Assembly: GCA_050954505.1 (NCBI GenBank)
Contig: JBPBPY010000059.1
Location: 1 to 10,543, forward strand
DNA: 10,543 bases
Direction of reading: 5' to 3'
From: JAQGMO01 sp050954505
GTDB taxonomy: Bacteria; Pseudomonadota; Gammaproteobacteria; Burkholderiales; Burkholderiaceae_D
The position numbers and the translations under genes were made by a program. The notes beneath the pieces were generated by a model, which ran no database searches, was not told the origin of the DNA, and saw nothing but the letters and a program-made list of their open reading frames with translations. Position 1 is the stretch's first letter. Every line of letters begins with the position of its first letter. This document shows, piece after piece, positions 1-6,312 of the stretch.

Positions 1-88
1 ATAAACAATGGTAAGGTCTCAGCGCGGGAAGTGCAATGCAAAGCACGTTGAGCGGCCAACATCGGCTGCACCATTTATGGAGAACATC

Positions 89-346
89 ATGAAATCATTC
101 AGCAAGACCCTTTTGATCACCGCAGTGTGTTTCTCCCTGGCGGGATTATCTGCCTGTAAGAAACCGGATGAGGTCGCTGCCAAGGGACCTGCCGAACAAG
201 CGGGCGCCAAGATCGATGAAGTGGCTGCAAAAGCCGCAGTCGAACTCAACAAGCTGGGTGAAAAGGCCGGGCAGGGCCTGGAAAAGGCGGGCAACAGCAT
301 GCAGAACGCAGCGCGTGATGCGCAAAACAGGAACGAGCAGAAGTAG
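89..346 (+). CDS. small predicted outer-membrane lipoprotein
   Basis: This encodes an 85-residue secreted lipoprotein of unknown role. The chosen ATG at 89 follows a good ribosome site, GGAGAA at 79-84; the same frame is open upstream (ATGs at 8 and 77), but those starts would bury the signal peptide. Residues 1-22 form a signal peptide with a basic N-terminus (MKSFSK), a hydrophobic core and a lipobox LSAC, with the acylated cysteine at 23. The next residues are Lys-Lys rather than Asp, which by the Lol sorting rule suggests the outer membrane. The mature part has almost no hydrophobic core and is rich in Ala, Lys, Glu and Gln, with repeated EKAG/AAK-like units, so a long amphipathic helix is likely. 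It resembles small helical lipoproteins common in Burkholderiales; I cannot assign a function. It ends 84 bases before the amidohydrolase, so co-transcription is possible but unproven. Confidence 0.78.
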   Translation: MKSFSKTLLITAVCFSLAGLSACKKPDEVAAKGPAEQAGAKIDEVAAKAAVELNKLGEKAGQGLEKAGNSMQNAARDAQNRNEQK

Positions 347-430
347 CGGGTGTTTCCTCGACGGCAGCGTGTCACGTTGGCTGGAACAGCGATCCGTCGA
401 GCAATGGCCAGATGAATGCGGGCACTAGAA

Positions 431-1408
431 ATGAAATTGATCGGTATTGAAGAACACTTCCTCACCCCTGATGTGGGCGATGCCTGGCGAAGCCTGGGCA
501 CGCCTGACCCCATGGTTGCGCATGACCTCGGTCCAATGGCCAAGCGTCTGATGGATCTGGCCGGGGAGCGTATTTCACTGATGGATGAAACCGGACTCGA
601 TGTCCAGGTGCTGTCCCTGACAACCCCTGGCCTGCATGAGCTGGGCGCTGGCAGCATTGATCTTGCCCGGTGTGTCAACGACGCTGTCGCCGAAGTCATC
701 GCGCGTCACCCCCACCGCTTTCAGGCATTTGCCACCTTGCCGGTTGCCGCACCCGAGCAGGCAGCGCGCGAACTGGAGCGTTGCGTCAAGTCGCTCGGCT
801 TCAAGGGCACCATGCTGTGCGGACGCGTCGAGTCACGCAACCTCGATCATCCTGATCTCTACTCCATCTTTGCATCGGCAGCGGCGCTCAAGGTGCCTAT
901 CCTGTTGCATCCGCGTACCCCGGAAGCAGCGGTGCGCAAGGCTTATTATCCCGGCTTCAGCGCGGAACTCGACAATGCCTTTGCCAACTTCGGCATGGGA
1001 TGGCACTACGACGCCGGCATCCAGTTCGTCCGCCTGGTCCTCGGAGGCACATTCGACCGCCACCCGGAACTCCAGGTGATCCTGGGCCACTGGGGCGAAA
1101 TGGTGCTGTTCTTCGCCGAGCGCCTGTCGTCAATGGATCGCTTTGCTCAACTGAACGATCCGATTGCATCCTATTTGAAACGCAATCTGTACATCACTTC
1201 AAGTGGCATGTTCATGCCGCACTACCTGCAGCGCGCGCTGGACATTGTCGGACCTGAACGACTGCTGTTTTCAACCGACTATCCTTACCAATACCGGCCA
1301 GGACACGAGGCACGCCGCTTTCTGGATGAATGCGGACTGGAAGGCGCGGCAAAGGCGGGGTTCGCCGGCGAAAACTGGAACAGGTTGACTGCTGCAGCGA
1401 GCACTTGA
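431..1408 (+). CDS. amidohydrolase-2 family protein, gamma-resorcylate decarboxylase-like
   Basis: A 325-residue TIM-barrel metalloenzyme of the amidohydrolase-2 (ACMSD) family, cytoplasmic. Visible metal and catalytic positions, numbered from Met at 431: E7-x-H9 in the first strand (IEEHF), H160 in LLHPR, H220 and E223 in GHWGE, and D283 in FSTDYP. This E-x-H, H, H, D set and the surrounding words match remembered gamma-resorcylate (2,6-dihydroxybenzoate) decarboxylase sequences, including length, so a non-oxidative decarboxylase of a hydroxybenzoate-type acid is the leading guess. Related enzymes hydrolyse lactones or decarboxylate other substrates, so the substrate is open. An in-frame ATG at 416 would add five residues; 431 gives the family's usual N-terminus, although neither has a clear ribosome site. 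No monooxygenase or ring-cleavage partner lies beside it, which weakens a dedicated aromatic pathway. It converges with the minus-strand pair, 26 bases away. Confidence 0.88.
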   Translation: MKLIGIEEHFLTPDVGDAWRSLGTPDPMVAHDLGPMAKRLMDLAGERISLMDETGLDVQVLSLTTPGLHELGAGSIDLARCVNDAVAEVIARHPHRFQAFATLPVAAPEQAARELERCVKSLGFKGTMLCGRVESRNLDHPDLYSIFASAAALKVPILLHPRTPEAAVRKAYYPGFSAELDNAFANFGMGWHYDAGIQFVRLVLGGTFDRHPELQVILGHWGEMVLFFAERLSSMDRFAQLNDPIASYLKRNLYITSSGMFMPHYLQRALDIVGPERLLFSTDYPYQYRPGHEARRFLDECGLEGAAKAGFAGENWNRLTAAAST

Positions 1409-1428
1409 GGCTTGGCAGGTCAATGGCG

Positions 1429-1440
1429 GCCTGATCAGGC
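1429..1440. repeat. perfect 12-base palindrome between convergent genes
   Basis: GCCTGATCAGGC is fully self-complementary and covers the stop codon of the minus-strand DUF2384 gene, 20 bases after the amidohydrolase stop. It has no loop and no T-run on either side, so it is not a convincing terminator. Chance is possible at this GC content. Confidence 0.4.
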
Positions 1441-1701
1441 ATAGGCTCCGCTTTGGGTCATTGACAGCAACCTCACCAACAGCTTCCTGCCCTCATGGGT
1501 GGCCATATGGTTCGCCGGCATGTCGCCAGCAAGTACCGGCAAAGGCGTCGACAGCCAAGCGGATAGCCAGCGTGCAGCGTCGAATCCGATTGGGTTGCCC
1601 GACTGCTCCACCATCGTTTGCACCAGGCTGATCAAGGTTTCGACGCCGATTGGCGATTCTGTCTCCATCATCTGCGTTGGTCGCTGCACAGGAGAAGACA
1701 C
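1435..1701 (-). CDS. short DUF2384 (Xre/MbcA/ParS toxin-binding domain) protein
   Basis: An 88-residue protein consisting almost only of a DUF2384 domain, the C-terminal part of Xre/MbcA/ParS antitoxins that binds the RES-type toxin. Recognisable elements, numbered from GTG at 1701: FDAARWLSAWL (40-50), the TPLPVLAGDMPANHM stretch (52-66), the ATHEGRKLLVRLL helix (67-79) and the terminal QSGAYA (83-88). The usual N-terminal helix-turn-helix is missing and no RES toxin gene is in the window, so a classical toxin-antitoxin role is not supported; single-domain forms occur in Burkholderiales with unknown function. Start choice: GTG at 1701 has GAGG at 1710-1707, overlapping the stop codon of the preceding gene, which would couple translation. 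ATGs at 1671 and 1668 (78 or 77 residues) lack a ribosome site but leave the domain intact. It lies 7 bases after the oxidase-like gene on the same strand, probably in one operon. Confidence 0.8.
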   Translation of the reverse strand: MSSPVQRPTQMMETESPIGVETLISLVQTMVEQSGNPIGFDAARWLSAWLSTPLPVLAGDMPANHMATHEGRKLLVRLLSMTQSGAYA

Positions 1702-1708
1702 ACAATCC

Positions 1709-2593
1709 TCAGCAATACTGCAGTGCCAAAATCTCTCTGGCATCCACTGCGACATGACTACCGTGGCCTTCCAGACTTTGCAGGGCGTGCAGCACCCCGT
1801 CCAGCAGTGCCGACTGCGCCCTGATCATGCTGTGTGCGCCGCGCCTGAGGGCGGCGACATCGGCATCGGTCCGACAGTGTGCGAGCAGGCCACGCCGGAT
1901 GTCCTTGGCATGGATGTCTTCCAGTTCATCCATGTGTTCATGCCAGTACTGCGCAACCTTGGCAAAGTCGTTGCCGGCATAACGTTGCTTGTAAGGTTCG
2001 AACAATGTTTCGAAATACACCTTCATCATGTCGGCAGACGCCTCTTCGTCGACGTAGCACGCACCGATGACGGCGAAATAATTGGTGTCATCGTAAATAT
2101 CCCGCTGGCGTTCGATGAACGTCCGTACTGCCGGGTTGACCGGCGCGTTTTCAAACTGCACCGCGTCGATGCCGAAGACGACGCTGGCATGGGTCAGATG
2201 CGAATAGCGGGCGAGGTTGGCGTGCAATTTGTCCGCGTGACGCGTGCCTTCGTCGTCAGCGCCATATTCTTCCTGGAGGTTTTCTTCAAAAATCGCCAGC
2301 GACATATGGTCGCCCTGTTCCTTTGCCCTGGCAGCGGCTTTTTCAAACAATGGAATCACTTGATCACAGGCCAGCAGGTAACTGCGGCTTTGCATGCAAA
2401 ACTGTGCAGGCGTGAATCCGCGCCGGGCGGTGGTATGCAGGAATTCGAACAATGGATGGTTCAGAACGCTGGAAATTTCCTGTTTCACTTCCTTGATTAC
2501 GGCTGCTGCATCGCGCCGGATTTCAGGAAAACGGTGTTGGGTTTTATCAAGCTTGTACATCGCCGCGCGTGATACAGCCGTACTCGGATTCAT
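1709..2593 (-). CDS. iron-containing redox enzyme, haem-oxygenase-like fold
   Basis: A 294-residue soluble, helix-rich protein that I assign to the haem-oxygenase-like diiron oxidase/oxygenase group (PF14518-like, distantly related to PqqC, TenA, UndA and the SznF central domain). Evidence: the ENLQEEYG segment (104-111) followed by RHADKLH (118-124), a pattern typical of the first metal helices (E108 or E109 with H119); an acidic pair E183-E184 in the middle helix; and YWHEHMDELEDIHA (216-229) as the last ligand helix, offering H218, H220, D222, E225 and H228. Known members use O2 for C-H or C-C cleavage, N-oxygenation or cofactor maturation; the substrate here cannot be read. There is no signal peptide. 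ATG at 2593 is preceded by GAGAGGA at 2605-2599; the frame stays open further upstream, but that part looks non-coding. A DUF2384 gene follows directly. Family-level confidence is fair; catalysis is inferred. Confidence 0.75.
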   Translation of the reverse strand: MNPSTAVSRAAMYKLDKTQHRFPEIRRDAAAVIKEVKQEISSVLNHPLFEFLHTTARRGFTPAQFCMQSRSYLLACDQVIPLFEKAAARAKEQGDHMSLAIFEENLQEEYGADDEGTRHADKLHANLARYSHLTHASVVFGIDAVQFENAPVNPAVRTFIERQRDIYDDTNYFAVIGACYVDEEASADMMKVYFETLFEPYKQRYAGNDFAKVAQYWHEHMDELEDIHAKDIRRGLLAHCRTDADVAALRRGAHSMIRAQSALLDGVLHALQSLEGHGSHVAVDAREILALQYC

Positions 2594-2899
2594 GCTGTTC
2601 CTCTCTTTTTTCAAGTGGAAATGAAAGGTCGTGCTGCAATGGAAGGTCGCACCGCTTGGGAGACGACGGTACTGGCAACGGACCAATTGGCCGGATCGAA
2701 AGTAGAAATAAATGGTAATTAATGGTATCGTGGACCGACCACCATCTGCAACGTCTCTGTCTTTTTTTATCAACGGCCGCGGTGTTTTCAGCAAGGAAAT
2801 CCATCTTTCTTCCTGCATGCGCTGGCTGGCAAATCGATGAAGGCACAGCGACGGTTTTTCACAAACAATGCTCCATGGCGAAAGCACTGCACCATCGCG
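2594..2899. other. divergent intergenic spacer with phased direct repeat
   Basis: This 306-base region separates the divergent oxidase-like and acetyltransferase genes and should hold promoters for both. I find no strong -35/-10 pair for either. It contains AATGGTA twice (2711-2717 and 2721-2727) in an AT-rich pocket, the palindrome CCAATTGG at 2683-2690, and a pyrimidine-rich patch (about 2750-2770). An in-frame ATG at 2837 could extend the acetyltransferase into it. No further gene is convincing. Confidence 0.6.
2711..2727. promoter_or_regulatory. possible operator: AATGGTA direct repeat, 10-base phase
   Basis: Two exact AATGGTA copies start at 2711 and 2721, exactly one helical turn apart, inside a local AT-rich stretch (about 2699-2727) in an otherwise GC-rich spacer. 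Direct repeats on one DNA face are a common arrangement for dimeric or cooperative activators. The assignment is inference only, since chance repeats of seven bases do occur. Confidence 0.3.
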
Positions 2900-3508
2900 A
2901 TGAAACTCCCCTTTCCAGCAAAAACGATTTGCACCGATCGTCTGTCTTTGCGGCAATGGCGGGCATCGGACCTGCCGGCGTTTGCAGACATGAATGCAGA
3001 CCCCGAAGTCATGGAATTCTTTCCATCAGTCATGGCGCAGATCGACAGTGACGCATTGGCATTGAGGTTTCAGGCCGGCATCAAAGAACGGGGCTGGGGG
3101 ATCTGGGCAATTGAACTACGCCGCACCGGGGAGTTCATCGGTTTTACCGGATTGGACATTCCGCAAGCAGAATTGCCTTTTGCACCTTGCGTGGAACTCG
3201 CCTGGCGGCTGGCACGGCGGCATTGGAATCGGGGTTATGCAACGGAGGCGGCCATGGCAGCGGCGTCGCTGGCATTTTCCAGTCTGGCGCTGAGCGAGAT
3301 TGTCGCATTCACATCGCTACTGAACCTGCGATCCCAGGCGGTAATGAAAAAACTGGGCATGCAGAATGCGGGCGAACACTTCAGGCATCCGGGTGTGCCG
3401 GTGACGAGTCCATTGAGCATGCATTGCCTGTATCGTCTGCACCTCAATGATCTGCATACCTTGGCGGGTCTGGTTGCACCCGGTTGCCCAACCCGCATTA
3501 CGCGCTAG
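2900..3508 (+). CDS. GNAT-family N-acetyltransferase, RimJ/RimL type
   Basis: A 202-residue cytoplasmic acetyltransferase that should transfer acetyl from acetyl-CoA to an amine. Numbered from ATG at 2900, the opening TDRLSLRQW (12-20) followed by DLPAFADMNADPEVMEF is typical of the RimJ/RimL (Acetyltransf_3) branch. ELAWRLARRHWNRGYATEA (99-117) contains the pyrophosphate-binding loop R-x-W-x-R-G-Y-A, and NLRSQAVMKKLGM (142-154) is the usual C-terminal CoA-side motif. The branch includes ribosomal-protein and small-molecule acetylases, so the substrate is unknown. About 20 residues after the conserved core look unconserved. An ATG at 2837 would add 21 residues; I prefer 2900 because the family normally begins about ten residues before TDRL, but neither start has a good ribosome site. 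Its stop overlaps the stop of the convergent acyl-CoA synthetase gene. Confidence 0.88.
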   Translation: MKLPFPAKTICTDRLSLRQWRASDLPAFADMNADPEVMEFFPSVMAQIDSDALALRFQAGIKERGWGIWAIELRRTGEFIGFTGLDIPQAELPFAPCVELAWRLARRHWNRGYATEAAMAAASLAFSSLALSEIVAFTSLLNLRSQAVMKKLGMQNAGEHFRHPGVPVTSPLSMHCLYRLHLNDLHTLAGLVAPGCPTRITR

Positions 3509-5202
3509 CCATTTTCCAGAGCGCGGCTTGCCTCCAGTTGCCTCAATATCCGCCGCTGCAATTTCCCCGTCGGCGTCATCGGCAATTCACTGACGAATTC
3601 GATTTCCTTTGGATATTCGTACGGGGCCAGGCGCTTGCGCACGTGGTCTTGCAGGCGCGTGATCAACTCGCGGTCCAGCGCCGCGCTGCGCTCGACACCC
3701 GGCATCAGCACCACGAACGCCTTGACGATATTGCCGCGCTCCTTGTCGGGTTTCGGTACCACGGCAGCATTGGCCACGGCTTCATGGCGTACCAGGCAGT
3801 TCTCGATTTCGGCCGGGCCGATGCGGTATCCCGCCGCCTTGAACATGTCATCGGCTCGCCCCTGGTACCAGAGATAGCCATCTTCATCGACGCTGGCCAG
3901 GTCGCCGGTCCGACACCAGTCGCCGGTGTATTTCTGCGCCGTTGCCTCGGGATTGTCCCAATAGCCAAGAAAGAAGATCGGATCGGCTTGGCCATGGCGG
4001 TCGGTGCGGCGCAGGGCGACTTCGCCAGTGACACCTGTTGCCACCGGATTGCCTTCTTCATCGATGACCGCGACCATGTGGCCGGGGTAGGGCTTGCCCA
4101 TGCTGCCGGGGCGGGCGGGCCAGAGCTCGGAACTGTTGCCAACGATGTAGTTCATTTCAGTCTGGCCGAACATTTCGTTGATGGTGATGCCCAGCGCCTG
4201 CTGCGCCCATTCGAAAACCGTGTCCCCTACCGCTTCGCCGGCACTCATCAGTGCACGCAGCTTGAGCTGGTACTGCTGGCGCGGTTGCGGGATTTCCTTC
4301 ATCATGATTTTCAAGGCGGTAGGAAAAAGGAAGCAGTTGCTGACGTCGTATTTTTCCATCAGCGCACACGCCACGCGGGCCGAAAAGCGGCCGCGGTAGC
4401 CAACAATGGGGTGGCCAAAATACAGCGTCGGCAGCAGCCCGTCCATCAGCCCACCGGTCCAGGCCCAGTCGGCTGGCGTCCAGAACACATCGCCAGGCTG
4501 GGGAAACCAGTTTTGCGAAGCGACAAATCCGGTCAGGTTGCCGATCAATGCGGCATGTGGCAGCAGTGCCCCTTTCGGGTCGCCCGTGGTGCCGCTGGTG
4601 TAGATGAGCATGGCGGCATCGCTGGCAAGCGTTGCTGCCGCCTCGATATGGACCGGGGCGCTGGCCAATGCCCGATGCCAGTCGAGGTCGCCACTGTTGT
4701 CGATGACGGCATGCTCGTGCGCGACGATCACCTGTTCCAGCGCAGGACAGTTTGCGCGCACCGATGCGAGGTTGTCGACGCCCGCATGGTCGACGATGGC
4801 CACTTTCGCGCGGCTGTCGCGCAGGCGGAACTCGATCGCGTCGGGGCCGAACAGGATCGACATCGGCATGGCAATCGCGCCCAGCAGGTGGCAGGCAATA
4901 TGTGCCACCGCAGTTTCAGGCCGCTGCGGCAGCAGCAGGGCGATGCGGTCGCCCTGCATGACGCCCAGGCCGCGCAGCACATTGGCCAGGCGGCAGGCTT
5001 GTTCCTGCAGCGCCGCATAGGTAAGCACGCCGCTGCGGCCCTGTTCATCTTCTTGGTAGATGGCAATGCGTTGCGCATCGCCGGCCCAGCGCGTGCAGCA
5101 GGCCTGGCCAATGTTGAAGTCGGCTGGCACCAGCCAGCGGAAATCCTCATGCAGGGCAGCGTGGCGGTCGATGGTGGCTATGTCGGTGCTTCGGTCGGGC
5201 AT
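3505..5202 (-). CDS. AMP-forming acyl-CoA synthetase (medium-chain-like)
   Basis: A 565-residue member of the ANL adenylating superfamily, expected to activate a carboxylic acid to acyl-AMP and then acyl-CoA in the cytoplasm. All core motifs are intact: P-loop YTSGTTGDPKG (201-211), the DWAWTGG segment (245-251) typical of acetyl/medium-chain synthetases, FGQTE (345-349), GDWCRTGD (427-434) with the ATP-ribose Asp, the hinge GRADDMFKAAGYRIGPAEIE (448-467) and the catalytic lysine K547 in PTGKLQRR. The length fits medium-chain synthetases; true acetyl-CoA synthetase (Acs) is longer, so the substrate is more likely a medium-chain, branched or aromatic acid. ATG at 5202 has a strong site, GAGGAG at 5213-5208 with five bases of spacing. 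It is divergent from an alpha/beta hydrolase with 103 bases between starts; shared control is plausible. Confidence 0.92.
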   Translation of the reverse strand: MPDRSTDIATIDRHAALHEDFRWLVPADFNIGQACCTRWAGDAQRIAIYQEDEQGRSGVLTYAALQEQACRLANVLRGLGVMQGDRIALLLPQRPETAVAHIACHLLGAIAMPMSILFGPDAIEFRLRDSRAKVAIVDHAGVDNLASVRANCPALEQVIVAHEHAVIDNSGDLDWHRALASAPVHIEAAATLASDAAMLIYTSGTTGDPKGALLPHAALIGNLTGFVASQNWFPQPGDVFWTPADWAWTGGLMDGLLPTLYFGHPIVGYRGRFSARVACALMEKYDVSNCFLFPTALKIMMKEIPQPRQQYQLKLRALMSAGEAVGDTVFEWAQQALGITINEMFGQTEMNYIVGNSSELWPARPGSMGKPYPGHMVAVIDEEGNPVATGVTGEVALRRTDRHGQADPIFFLGYWDNPEATAQKYTGDWCRTGDLASVDEDGYLWYQGRADDMFKAAGYRIGPAEIENCLVRHEAVANAAVVPKPDKERGNIVKAFVVLMPGVERSAALDRELITRLQDHVRKRLAPYEYPKEIEFVSELPMTPTGKLQRRILRQLEASRALENG

Positions 5203-5213
5203 CCTGTCTCCTC

Positions 5214-5219
5214 TATAAT
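5214..5219 (+). promoter_or_regulatory. candidate -10 box (TATAAT) for the hydrolase
   Basis: A perfect TATAAT lies 87 bases before the hydrolase start. The -35 region is weak: TTCGGT at 5190-5195 with 18 bases of spacing matches only about half of TTGACA. The box sits immediately beside the ribosome site of the opposite-strand synthetase gene, so transcripts in both directions start within a very short interval. Confidence 0.45.
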
Positions 5220-5223
5220 TGCC

Positions 5224-5242
5224 TACGTTTATTCGTACGTAT
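5224..5242. promoter_or_regulatory. possible shared operator: TACGT repeats with CGTACG palindrome
   Basis: TACGT occurs at 5224-5228 and 5236-5240, as parts of a 12-base direct repeat matching at 9 of 12 positions. The second copy lies within the imperfect palindrome ATTCGTACGTAT (5231-5242, five of six pairs). It lies just downstream of the TATAAT box and upstream of the divergent synthetase start, a natural place for a repressor controlling both genes. ACGT-rich sites are known for MerR-family LiuR regulators of acyl-CoA catabolism, but the spacing here does not match that motif exactly. Confidence 0.35.
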
Positions 5243-5305
5243 TTTCAACTCGCCGGTCGGTGGAAACTAGCGGCGCTGCCCAGTGTAATCCCGATTGCGA
5301 AATCC

Positions 5306-6184
5306 ATGAAGCCCTCACGCTCGACCTGTTTGTCCATACGCACGCTGCGCTATCACCTGCGTCACTGGGGCAGGGAAGGGGCGCCCAAGCTGTTCATGCT
5401 GCATGGCTGGATGGATGTCTCGGCATCGTTCCAGTTCGTGGTCGACAGCTTGCAGCAGGACTGGCATGTGATTGCGCCCGACTGGCGCGGTTTTGGCGAA
5501 ACTGCGCAATCGGGCCTCGATACCTACTGGTTTGCCGATTACATGGCCGACCTTGACGCCATTCTCGAACACCACTCGGGTGACCGGCAAGTCAACCTGA
5601 TTGGCCACAGCATGGGCGGCAACGTGGCGATGAATTATGCCGGCGTGCGGCCGCAACGCGTGGCGCGCCTGGTCAACCTAGAAGGTTTTGGCCTGCCTGC
5701 CACGACACCGGACCAGGCGCCCATGCGGCAAGCCGATTGGCTGGCGCAATTGCGCAAGGCGCCGTCGATGAAAACCTATCCATCGCTGCAGGCCGTGGCG
5801 GCAAGGCTGCAGAAAACCAATCCGCGCCTGTCCGATGAACGGGCGCAATTCCTTGCGCCGCTGTGGGCAAAGGAGTGCGCTGAGGGCAGTTGGCAGATTC
5901 GCGCCGATGCGCGCCACAAGGGCATCAGCCCGCTGTTGTACCAGCTCGATGAAACCGAAGCACTGTGGCGCAATATCACCGCACCGGTGCTGTGGATCGA
6001 AGCCGAGGACACCCGGATGCTGCGCGCGCTCGGACAGGCAGCGGCCATGAAGGCGGAGCTCCTGCGCCGCACCGGATGGCTGCGCCAGTGTTGCCGCGTG
6101 CGCGTGGCCGATGCCGGCCATATGCTGCATCATGACCAGCCCGATCAAGTCGCCGCCCTGATCGAGCGCTTCCTGGCCTCCTGA
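5306..6184 (+). CDS. alpha/beta hydrolase
   Basis: A 292-residue alpha/beta-hydrolase-fold protein, probably a cytoplasmic esterase or related hydrolase. Numbered from ATG at 5306: the oxyanion-hole HGWMD (33-37), the nucleophile elbow GHSMGG with S102, the acid D235 in IEAEDT, and H272 in DAGHMLHH complete a Ser-Asp-His triad. A cap region spans roughly residues 130-220. The fold covers esterases, C-C hydrolases, thioesterases and epoxide hydrolases; the serine excludes haloalkane dehalogenase- and epoxide hydrolase-type Asp nucleophiles, but nothing fixes the substrate. A TTG at 5219 in the same frame would extend it by 29 residues, but that start overlaps the TATAAT box and adds unfamiliar sequence. 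It is divergent from the acyl-CoA synthetase, suggesting ester or thioester metabolism as a shared theme, which is inference. Confidence 0.88.
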   Translation: MKPSRSTCLSIRTLRYHLRHWGREGAPKLFMLHGWMDVSASFQFVVDSLQQDWHVIAPDWRGFGETAQSGLDTYWFADYMADLDAILEHHSGDRQVNLIGHSMGGNVAMNYAGVRPQRVARLVNLEGFGLPATTPDQAPMRQADWLAQLRKAPSMKTYPSLQAVAARLQKTNPRLSDERAQFLAPLWAKECAEGSWQIRADARHKGISPLLYQLDETEALWRNITAPVLWIEAEDTRMLRALGQAAAMKAELLRRTGWLRQCCRVRVADAGHMLHHDQPDQVAALIERFLAS

Positions 6185-6191
6185 GCGTCCG

Positions 6192-6216
6192 GGCCGGTCT
6201 GGCCGGCATGGCCGGC
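6192..6216. repeat. three GGCCGG units at 9-base spacing; hairpin-forming
   Basis: GGCCGG begins at 6192, 6201 and 6210. The second and third units also form GCCGGC-ATG-GCCGGC (6202-6216), a six-pair GC stem with a three-base loop, eight bases after the hydrolase stop region begins. It could act as a terminator for the hydrolase, but it is followed by AAAA, not a T-run, so intrinsic termination on the plus strand is doubtful. Confidence 0.4.
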
Positions 6217-6235
6217 AAAATCGCCAGGCTCGGCG

Positions 6236-6241
6236 TACAAT
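6236..6241 (+). promoter_or_regulatory. candidate -10 box (TACAAT) upstream of rnm
   Basis: TACAAT matches the sigma-70 consensus at five of six positions and lies 71 bases before the rnm start. No good -35 element is present at normal spacing (CGGCAA at 6213-6218 is poor), so the call is weak. Confidence 0.3.
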
Positions 6242-6312
6242 GATACAACTCCTTTTGCCTTCGATGGCCGCCGTCTGATGCCGGTGGCGCGTCATGGCGA
6301 CTTCAACTGCCC

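Noticed and set aside
27..45. GTGC...GCAC mini-hairpin upstream of the lipoprotein gene
   Set aside because: Only four base pairs, no conserved riboswitch or regulatory RNA feature; expected by chance.
1499..2572. A 357-codon open frame antisense to the oxidase-like gene
   Set aside because: No family likeness; the minus-strand protein has a clear ribosome site and conserved metal-ligand motifs.
2594..2956. N-terminal extension of the oxidase-like gene to an ATG at 2956
   Set aside because: The extra 121 residues are Arg/Cys-rich and unlike the family, while the ATG at 2593 has a strong ribosome site.
3484..5556. A 690-codon open frame on the plus strand, antisense to the acyl-CoA synthetase
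   Set aside because: Its protein shows no recognisable domain and is rich in His, Arg and Gln typical of antisense frames in GC-rich genes. The opposite strand carries an intact adenylating enzyme with every motif.
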